42,115 nt of DNA from Woeseiaceae bacterium (lineage in GTDB: Bacteria > Pseudomonadota > Gammaproteobacteria > Steroidobacterales > Woeseiaceae): positions 1 through 42,115 of the forward strand of contig JAHEFE010000025.1 of the NCBI GenBank assembly GCA_024640365.1, written 5' to 3'. Below are positions 33,573 to 40,794 of this stretch, piece by piece. A model generated the notes under the pieces. That model made no database searches and was not told where the DNA came from. It worked only from the letters and a program-made list of their open reading frames with translations. The first letter of the stretch is position 1. Each line of letters starts with the position of its first letter. A program made the translations under genes and the position numbers.

Positions 33573-34823
33573 ATGTTGGCGACAAGCGACAAGCTAATAC
33601 TTTTGATGATCGTCGCTTCGGCGACGCTCGGTGCTTGTGCTGTCGAGAATATTGTAACTGCCAAAGAAACACCGTTAGTTGTTTCCCAAACAGAAATGCC
33701 CGAGAGCCAATTGCTGGATATTGGTTTGATCGAGTTTGATGCGGGTGTTCCTAAAGCGAATAAGCCCGAAAAGACCGGTGTATACAAGGATATTCGCAAT
33801 GCTGAAGCTCGATATCTGCCATATCACTTGAAGACCACATTGCAAGGAACGGGATATTGGGGCGCCGTACGTGTATTACCGTCACGCCAAACGTATTCTG
33901 ACTTAATTATCACAGGCAAAATTGACAAGTCCGATGGTGAATTTGCGACGGTTGAGATCAATGTGGAGGATTCGACCGGGCGGCACTGGTTCAAAAAGAA
34001 ATATGAAACGCAAACCGGACTTTCGTCTTACTCGGAGTCGCGTGACCGTACTCGCGATCCCTACCAAAATGTCTTTAACGATATTGCAAACGACGTGCAT
34101 GTATTTGCCTCATCTTTGACCGCTGCTGAAATTGAAAATATTCAACAGGTCTCCGAATTACGATTTTTTGCTGACATCTCTCCGACAGTTTACAGCGAGC
34201 ATTTGATTAAAGGTGAGGACGGCCTGTACAAAATCAACAGGCTGCCAGCCAATAATGATCCGGCAGTGGATCGACTGCGCCAGATACGGGAACGTGACCG
34301 CTTGGTTGTGGATACGCTGAATGAGCACTATGCCAATTTCTATTACGGCATAGCCATTCCATACGAGTCATGGCGTCGGACGTCGCGCGAAGAATCCATT
34401 AATTACAGGCAAGTCAAGCGCTCCGGTATGATAACGGCGCTCATAGGTGTCGCCGTAGTTGCCGGTTCCGCAATGATCGATACCGGTAATCCAGATGACA
34501 GCAGCACCAGTCGGCGCACGAAGCAAGCGATTCAGAACGTTGGTATAACGCATGGAATCGAGACAATTATGGCGGGTATGACGAGGCGTCAGGAAGCCAA
34601 TATGTATCGTGAGTCGATCAAGGAATTGTCCGAGTCCTTCGGCTCTGAAGCGGCACCTATGGTGATTGACGTCAGCGGGCAAACTCGCCGCTTAACCGGT
34701 ACCGCGGCGGCTCAATATGAAAGTTGGCGCAAGCTTCTAAAAGAGATCTACGAGGCAGAGAGCGGCTTTCCGAATGATGTCGAGGTAGGTGTTCCTGCGC
34801 GCAGCGCTGAGCCGTCCAGCTAA
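33573..34823 (+). CDS. Probable lipoprotein, unrecognised, envelope-associated
   Basis: 416 residues. The N-terminal signal ends TLGACAVEN with Cys22, a good lipobox. The middle contains a domain that reads like a mixed alpha/beta periplasmic fold (RYLPYHLKTTLQGTGYWGAVRVLP, then GKIDKSDGEFATVEINVEDSTGRHWFKK). A second hydrophobic segment lies near residues 283-303 (SGMITALIGVAVVAGSAMI), so the protein may re-enter a membrane. I recognise no named family. It lies between the repeat lipoprotein (7 bases) and the kinase-TM gene (14 bases), which points to a part in the same complex. Confidence 0.78.
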   Translation: MLATSDKLILLMIVASATLGACAVENIVTAKETPLVVSQTEMPESQLLDIGLIEFDAGVPKANKPEKTGVYKDIRNAEARYLPYHLKTTLQGTGYWGAVRVLPSRQTYSDLIITGKIDKSDGEFATVEINVEDSTGRHWFKKKYETQTGLSSYSESRDRTRDPYQNVFNDIANDVHVFASSLTAAEIENIQQVSELRFFADISPTVYSEHLIKGEDGLYKINRLPANNDPAVDRLRQIRERDRLVVDTLNEHYANFYYGIAIPYESWRRTSREESINYRQVKRSGMITALIGVAVVAGSAMIDTGNPDDSSTSRRTKQAIQNVGITHGIETIMAGMTRRQEANMYRESIKELSESFGSEAAPMVIDVSGQTRRLTGTAAAQYESWRKLLKEIYEAESGFPNDVEVGVPARSAEPSS

Positions 34824-34837
34824 TTTGAAGTTGCCGT

Positions 34838-37207
34838 ATGCGGATACTTGAAAAGGGAACTCTTCTCGCTGATAGATATGCTCTCGTACGGCCACTTGGC
34901 AGTGGCGGCATGTCTGAGGTCTGGCTGGCGAATGATCAACGCTCGGGTTCCCCGGTTGCTCTAAAAATTCTTGCAAGCAGGCTGGCATCCGACGAACGAT
35001 ATCGGACTATGTTGCATACTGAGTGGAAGCTGGGCTTGCGCCTGATGCATCCGAATATTGTGCGCGTATTCGAATATCACGATGATCCCGAGCGACCTTT
35101 CTATAGTCTGCAATATCTTGACGGTCCTGATATAGGGGTCGTAAGTCAATCTGACTTGGCTGCCATTTTGCGCCCGATGGGGCAAATTTGTGATGCCCTG
35201 CGTTACGCGCATGCCAAGAATATCGTCCATCGCGATCTTAAGGCTACGAATATCCTCCTCGACAGCAGGGGCATTCCCTACTTAATTGACTTCGGGGTGG
35301 CTGCGACGGGTGAGTCCGATGGGGCAGCAACAGGCGGCTCATTGATCGCGGCTAGTCCACAGCAATTGCGGGGCGAAGCACCGGCATCGGCGGACGATAT
35401 TTTTGCGCTAGGGGGATTGCTGTATGAATTAGTCAGCGGCGTTTGCCCATACGGGGCTAACCCGGCTGCGGATGACATAAATCTCAAAGTGGTACCTCCG
35501 TTGGCCGAGCTTACTGGCAAAGACATTCCTCCTGAATTGCAAAACTTGCTGGACGAAATGCTTGGCAAAACGGCAGCAGTACGGCCAAGCGCCGAATCCG
35601 TTGCCAAGCGCCTTGATGGGATGGGTTTCTCCCCAGGTCCGGTACCGCGTCGTCTATTACCGCAGCGCGTAAGCGCGCTCGCCGATGCGACGGATGATTC
35701 GGTCGCAGCGATCAACGTGACGCGACCGGCATCAAAGATTGGTGTCTCCACGAAGGACGACTCGACCCACGGTATTTCTGCAAAGACAACGTTCATTGCG
35801 CTTGGCGTGATGGTTGTGCTGTTGATTGGCGTCGTGTTTATCTTGCCGCGCGTACTGACCACAGGAAATCCACAAACTCAGCCCACAAGCGAGACTCCAG
35901 GGGTTTCCTCGGAACGTCAGGAAAGTGACGCTGATGAGGTTTCTGGATTCAGCGAAAATAGAGTCGAGATGCAACAGGCTTCAGGCAGTAAGCAGGAAAC
36001 TGATGAGGTGCTAGGGGAGCTGCTCTCAAAATTTGACCGGCTGCAGCAACGAGCGGCCGAACGCTGGGCTGGCCAGGCCTTTCGGACTGCGCAAGACAAA
36101 TATGCTGCGGGCGATAAAGCATATCTTGCCCGCGACTATGCTGGAGCCACCCGTCTATATCAGGAAACGATCGACGCTCTCAATCCACTGCTAAAGACAG
36201 TGGACGCGGTGTACGCAGATACAATGGAAAACGCTGGCGCCGCGCTGCGAGCCGGGCAAAGTATGGATGCTGTGCGGTTGTACGATTTGGCGGTGGCTAT
36301 GTCGCCAGGAGATGCAAGGGCTGTCAATGGCCTGGCACGTGCGCGCAACCTTGATAGCGTTATCGCCCTGACTCGGCAGGGTTTAGAGTTTGAGCACGAT
36401 CAGGACCTGCAGGGAGCTCGTCAGGCTATTGAGAAGGCGCTTGCTTTGGATCCCTTGTGGCAGCCTGCTATTGATGCGCACGCACGCATCGGTGCGGCTA
36501 TTGTTGACTGGACGTTTAGCGAGCGCATGAGTGAAGGCTTCAGCGCGTTGTTGGCCAATGATTTTTCCTCGGCTCGCGCTGCCTTCAAAGTCGCTCAGGA
36601 AATCAAGCCTGCCTCGACGGAACCGCGCGATGGTTTGTTGCAAGTGGAGCAAAATATTCGCCTGGCGAAGATCGCGACGCTGCGTAGCGAAGCGGAGGAA
36701 TTGACTGCCAATGAAAGGTGGGAAGAAGCAGTAGTTGTGTACCAGTCGATTCTGGACATGGAATCGAACCTCGATTTTGCAAGGAGTGGTCTTACGGCGT
36801 CGAATGAACGGGTCAACCTGCACAATACGTTGGGACGTTATATTGCTGATCCCGATAGCCTCAGCGATCCTGTCACATTACAAAGCGCAACGATGCTGTT
36901 GTTGCAAATAGCGCGGATGCGCGACGCAGGTCCGCGACTGGAAGGTCAAAAAAATGAATTGTCGAAGTTGCTCAAGCGTGCGACAACAGAGCTTAGCGTG
37001 CAATTATTGTCGGATAATACTACCGAGGTCGCCGTCTATAAAGTTGGTAAACTCGGGTCGTTCGAATCACGTGAGTTGAAATTGCGGCCAGGCACTTATG
37101 TTGCGGTCGGAAGTCGCGCCGGATATAGGGATGTCCGTCTGGAGTTCAGAGTGGCGCCAGAACTTGAATTACAGCCCATTGTCGTACGTTGTGAGGAAGA
37201 AATTTGA
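34838..37207 (+). CDS. Transmembrane Ser/Thr kinase with large periplasmic repeat and PEGA-like region
   Basis: 789 residues. N-terminal kinase domain (about 14-262): glycine loop GSGGMSEVW, Lys43, HRDLKATN (131-138), DFG (151-153) and SPQQ in place of APE. A single membrane helix lies at about 318-337. Beyond it, a coiled and TPR-like helical region (about 390-690) contains DYAGATRLYQETI and DAVRLYDLAVAMSPGDARAVNGLARA, then a C-terminal beta segment (LRPGTYVAVGSRAGYRDVRL) like a PEGA domain. The topology should be kinase inside, sensor outside. It overlaps the next gene by TTGA. The architecture parallels PpkA-type sensor kinases. Confidence 0.9.
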   Translation: MRILEKGTLLADRYALVRPLGSGGMSEVWLANDQRSGSPVALKILASRLASDERYRTMLHTEWKLGLRLMHPNIVRVFEYHDDPERPFYSLQYLDGPDIGVVSQSDLAAILRPMGQICDALRYAHAKNIVHRDLKATNILLDSRGIPYLIDFGVAATGESDGAATGGSLIAASPQQLRGEAPASADDIFALGGLLYELVSGVCPYGANPAADDINLKVVPPLAELTGKDIPPELQNLLDEMLGKTAAVRPSAESVAKRLDGMGFSPGPVPRRLLPQRVSALADATDDSVAAINVTRPASKIGVSTKDDSTHGISAKTTFIALGVMVVLLIGVVFILPRVLTTGNPQTQPTSETPGVSSERQESDADEVSGFSENRVEMQQASGSKQETDEVLGELLSKFDRLQQRAAERWAGQAFRTAQDKYAAGDKAYLARDYAGATRLYQETIDALNPLLKTVDAVYADTMENAGAALRAGQSMDAVRLYDLAVAMSPGDARAVNGLARARNLDSVIALTRQGLEFEHDQDLQGARQAIEKALALDPLWQPAIDAHARIGAAIVDWTFSERMSEGFSALLANDFSSARAAFKVAQEIKPASTEPRDGLLQVEQNIRLAKIATLRSEAEELTANERWEEAVVVYQSILDMESNLDFARSGLTASNERVNLHNTLGRYIADPDSLSDPVTLQSATMLLLQIARMRDAGPRLEGQKNELSKLLKRATTELSVQLLSDNTTEVAVYKVGKLGSFESRELKLRPGTYVAVGSRAGYRDVRLEFRVAPELELQPIVVRCEEEI

Positions 37208-39630
37208 GTTTCAAAGAATTCACAATCTTTGATACAGAAGGTCGCCGGATCCTGACGCCTGATCAGTTTCCGTTAAAAATTGGCACCGGCAATGAATGTG
37301 CTTTGCGCTTACCTGGACCAGGTAGTGCGGCGGTCGCGGTGCTTGACCAATTAGATGGCGCACCATTTATACAACCCGTTGGCCAACCGGGCCTGTTGTC
37401 TGTAAATGGTGAGCCGCTAATGGCCTCGAGGCGTCTGCACGATGGGGACGCCCTGCAGTTCTTTGGCAGCCGTGTTGAATACTCTGTCAAAGATGATGTG
37501 GCCAGCCTGCGCGTGTTTCTGGAAGATAGCGCATACCTGACTCAACCTCCTGAAGTTGCCGGTCTCGATGACAGTAAGGATGAGGAGGCCATTGCCCCAG
37601 CTGCGTTTAGACGTGCAGGTGAAATTGCAGCCCAGCCACCCGTAGCGACCGGAGGTCGCTGGCAGCTCATTGTCGGGTCAAGTCTGGGGCTATTGCTGCT
37701 TATATCCTATTTGTTGTTTTCTGCGACTTCTGTTCGTTTTGAAATTGAACCGGCAACGGTTGATGAGTTTGATATTGTCGGCGGCTGGTTTCACTTACCT
37801 TTTGGGGATCGTTATTTGTTACGTAACGGGACCTATACCGCTAACGTTGAAAAGCAGGGCTACTACGCAGTGAGCCAGGCATTTACAGTTAATGATGAGC
37901 CCAGCATCACTATTCCACTGGCATTGCGTAAACTCCCGGGCAGATTGACAGTAACGACGGACCCGGCATCGGCTGCCGTTGTTTCTGTCGATACCCAGTT
38001 TGTAGGTCGTGAACCCTATGGTCCGCTGGAGCTTGAGCCTGGTGTCCATGCCATAAAGGTTGAGTCCGAAAGATTTTTGCCTTTTACCGGCGACCTGCAC
38101 ATGCCCGGGCTAGGTATTGAGCAGCATTTCGAAGTGCAGCTGGTGCCGCGTTGGGCTGACGTGGAAATAGTTAGTGCGCCGGCGGGAGCAGAGATTTATG
38201 AAGGTGAAAAGAGACTGGGAACAACGCCAGCGACAATAGAGCTATTTGAAGGCGTGCATGAAATCAGTGTGTTGCAAGATGGCTTCAGACCCTGGGACGC
38301 CCAGGTGAAAGTCATTGCCAATGTGCCGCAGAAACTGGCGCTAATCACCTTGGTGCCCGCTGACGCAGTGCTGTTGGTTAATACTATTCCGCGTCGTGCC
38401 AATGTAACCGTGAATGGCAAGTATCGAGGGCAGTCACCTCTGAAGGTTGCGCTTTCGCCAGGGATTAGCTATCAGGTGGGTGTCTCCAAGGCAGGTTACG
38501 GTTCTGCCACTCGAAAAGTTCAGCTGCACTCTGCTGTTAGTGAGTCTATTTCGATCGATCTGACTGCGGTTACCGGAGCAGTGAAATTGCAAGTAACGCC
38601 GGCTGATGCGTCAATTCTTATTGACGGCCAAGCGCGTGGCAGCGGCTCAATGACCCTGAATTTGACCGCGGCCCCGCATCAATTAGAAGTACGTCGTGCG
38701 GGTTATCAAAGCTATAAAAAATCGGTTACGCCACGGCCCGGATTTCCGCAGTCAATCAGTGTGCGACTGCGATCCGTTGAAGAAATCAGGCGCGCGTCCA
38801 TAGATACGAGCGTCAAGACTACGAGGGGGCAGTCTCTGCGGCGGGTGGAGCCAGGTAGCTTTATGCTAGGCGCGTCACGCAGTGAAGCTGGTCGCCGCGC
38901 GAACGAAGTGATTGTGCCCGTCAAGCTTACACAGGCGTTTTATATCGGCGTCAACGAGGTCACTAATAAAGAATTTCTAGAGTTTCGCAAAGAGCATGAT
39001 TCGGGGTCGAGCATTAATCCGTCCATGACCGGAGATCGCAATCCGGTTGTCAATGTTTCCTGGCAGGACGCCGTCGAGTATTGCAATTGGCTGAGTGAGC
39101 AAGAAGGCCTGAACCCGGTGTACGAGAAGAAGTTCGAAAAATGGGTATTGATACGACCGATGCCCAATGGCTATCGCTTGCCGACCGAGGCTGAGTGGAC
39201 ATGGGCCATTCGTTACGCGGGCGGCACTAAACCGATGAAGTTCTCCTGGGGCCCGAAAATGCCTCCAACGACCAACAGCGGCAACTTTGCGGATAAAGCT
39301 GCCAAGGACCTTGTGCCAAGCATATTGCCAGGCTTCGACGACGGTTATGCCGCAACGGCACCGGTTGGTACGTTTACGGGTAATGCGCTGGGTATATTCG
39401 ATGGCGCTGGCAACGCCGCTGAATGGGTACAGGACTTTTACGATGTGCCAACACCCGGACAGATAGAGGGAGTGATTGATCCGCTAGGTCCTGATCAAGG
39501 TCAGCATTACGTGATCCGTGGTTCCAGCTGGCGGCACTCGGGAATTACGGAGTTGCGATTGAGTTATCGGGATTTTGGATCGGCAGCCAGACCAGATGTT
39601 GGCTTTCGTATAGCGAGGAATGCGCAGTGA
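37204..39630 (+). CDS. FHA-TM-PEGA-FGE fusion protein
   Basis: 808 residues. A degenerate FHA-like domain (about 5-95, including FPLKIGTGNECALRLP and VNGEPL) is cytoplasmic. A membrane helix is at about 153-174. Four clear PEGA beta-repeats (about 246-523, with a fifth degenerate at 180-240) are followed by a formylglycine-generating-enzyme-like domain (about 546-806: RVEPGSFMLGASRSEAG, NVSWQDAVEYCNWLSEQEGL, YRLPTEAEWTWAIRYAG, VGFRIAR). The catalytic cysteines of true FGE near RGSSWRHSG are missing, so it is probably a binding domain. It starts at TTG 37204, which overlaps the kinase stop, with GAGGAAG upstream. The FHA part may read the phosphorylated kinase. Confidence 0.9.
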   Translation: MSFKEFTIFDTEGRRILTPDQFPLKIGTGNECALRLPGPGSAAVAVLDQLDGAPFIQPVGQPGLLSVNGEPLMASRRLHDGDALQFFGSRVEYSVKDDVASLRVFLEDSAYLTQPPEVAGLDDSKDEEAIAPAAFRRAGEIAAQPPVATGGRWQLIVGSSLGLLLLISYLLFSATSVRFEIEPATVDEFDIVGGWFHLPFGDRYLLRNGTYTANVEKQGYYAVSQAFTVNDEPSITIPLALRKLPGRLTVTTDPASAAVVSVDTQFVGREPYGPLELEPGVHAIKVESERFLPFTGDLHMPGLGIEQHFEVQLVPRWADVEIVSAPAGAEIYEGEKRLGTTPATIELFEGVHEISVLQDGFRPWDAQVKVIANVPQKLALITLVPADAVLLVNTIPRRANVTVNGKYRGQSPLKVALSPGISYQVGVSKAGYGSATRKVQLHSAVSESISIDLTAVTGAVKLQVTPADASILIDGQARGSGSMTLNLTAAPHQLEVRRAGYQSYKKSVTPRPGFPQSISVRLRSVEEIRRASIDTSVKTTRGQSLRRVEPGSFMLGASRSEAGRRANEVIVPVKLTQAFYIGVNEVTNKEFLEFRKEHDSGSSINPSMTGDRNPVVNVSWQDAVEYCNWLSEQEGLNPVYEKKFEKWVLIRPMPNGYRLPTEAEWTWAIRYAGGTKPMKFSWGPKMPPTTNSGNFADKAAKDLVPSILPGFDDGYAATAPVGTFTGNALGIFDGAGNAAEWVQDFYDVPTPGQIEGVIDPLGPDQGQHYVIRGSSWRHSGITELRLSYRDFGSAARPDVGFRIARNAQ

Positions 39631-39685
39631 TCCCTCTTACATCAACGTATACTGCCAATCTGGTTGTTGCAGAGTGGGTATCTAT

Positions 39686-39937
39686 ATGACCTTCCGATTA
39701 CTCTTTATTTTTTCATGTTTATCGGTCGCTGGCCTGGCAATGGGGCAGGATGCTCCCCAAGCTCCGCCCGCAGATACCGCTTCCGAGGCACCTGACGTCG
39801 CTCAACCAACCGATGACGTACTTGGCGAACCTGATGAGCTGGATGACCAGGAATATGAGCAACAGGATGAAGACATATTCATTCCATCTGAAGAAATTCC
39901 GCTTGACCAGGATATTCCCTTTCCGACCGACATATAG
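39686..39937 (+). CDS. Small acidic exported protein, unrecognised
   Basis: 83 residues from ATG 39686, giving a clean signal peptide (MTFRLLFIFSCLSVAGLAMG, then QD). The mature part is short, Pro-rich then strongly acidic (DELDDQEYEQQDED), with no cysteine. An earlier ATG at 39620 overlaps the previous gene but would bury the signal peptide. It may be a periplasmic linker or partner of the channel protein 35 bases downstream. No family is recognised. Confidence 0.65.
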   Translation: MTFRLLFIFSCLSVAGLAMGQDAPQAPPADTASEAPDVAQPTDDVLGEPDELDDQEYEQQDEDIFIPSEEIPLDQDIPFPTDI

Positions 39938-39972
39938 AGCAACAACGAAAAATAGACCTTGAGCGCATAGCC

Positions 39973-40773
39973 ATGACTAAAAAAAATATTCCGGTTGAAT
40001 TTGTATATCAACTTTTTGCCCTGATCATAGCGATTATTATCGTCCATGCTTTTTACGTATCGGTCGTTCGGCCAAACGCAGTCGAAGTAATCGCCGAGCA
40101 AAATAATCTGGCAAAACAGGACAAACAATATGTCCGGGAGCGTTCTGTTTGGGTGCTCGTTAAGGACATGGAGCAAGAGTCCTGCTTCATTCTAGGTCTG
40201 TGGGCGCTTGCAATCATGGGCTTCAAGGCGAAAGAGATAACGCGCGAACGCGGCTTGCTGGATGAGAATCTCATACCGATAGCAGAGGGAATGCGCATTT
40301 TGCCGGAGGATACCCGTGAATTTTCACGGCAAGTACAGGCTCTGCCTGCAGATAGACAACGTATGTTGTTACCGCGTGCGTTGCTGAGCGCTCTCAGGCG
40401 ATTTGGTTCGACGCGCAATATTCAGGATGTTTCATCCAGCACGCATACTATTTGTGAGTCCGAAGCAGAGCGACTTGAGTCAGAGTTGTCCATGATCCGT
40501 TACATCTCGTGGGCCATTCCGTCCATCGGATTTATAGGTACGGTGCGCGGTATTGGCGAGGCGCTGGCGCAAGCAGATATGGCAGTACAGGGTGATATCA
40601 CTGGTGTGACTGCAAGCCTGGGCGTGGCCTTTAATTCTACATTTATCGCATTGTTAATCAGTATTTTCCTCATGTTTCTGGTGCATCAGCTGCAGTTGCT
40701 GCAAGAACGTTTCGTGTTTGATACGGAAACGTATTGTGAGGAAAAGCTGATCAGACACATGAAGTCGGATTAA
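39973..40773 (+). CDS. MotA/TolQ/ExbB-family proton-channel-like protein
   Basis: 266 residues. There are four hydrophobic segments: about 11-29 and 69-85 near the N-terminus, and the family core about 171-190 and 220-243. The core motif IPSIGFIGTVRGIGEAL, followed by TGVTASLGVAFNSTFIALLISIFLM, matches the MotA/TolQ/ExbB channel domain. In known machines this subunit pairs with a MotB, TolR or ExbD protein to turn ion flow into mechanical work; no such partner is within the window. A 100-residue cytoplasmic loop with LPADRQRMLLPRALLSALRRFG is of the type that couples to a partner. Confidence 0.88.
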   Translation: MTKKNIPVEFVYQLFALIIAIIIVHAFYVSVVRPNAVEVIAEQNNLAKQDKQYVRERSVWVLVKDMEQESCFILGLWALAIMGFKAKEITRERGLLDENLIPIAEGMRILPEDTREFSRQVQALPADRQRMLLPRALLSALRRFGSTRNIQDVSSSTHTICESEAERLESELSMIRYISWAIPSIGFIGTVRGIGEALAQADMAVQGDITGVTASLGVAFNSTFIALLISIFLMFLVHQLQLLQERFVFDTETYCEEKLIRHMKSD

Positions 40774-40794
40774 AGCGCCGCGGGCAGAACGAGA

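Noticed and set aside
39973..40773. The MotA-like protein as ZorA of a Zorya defence system
   Set aside because: It lacks the long C-terminal cytoplasmic tail of ZorA, and no ZorB, ZorC, ZorD or ZorE gene is adjacent.
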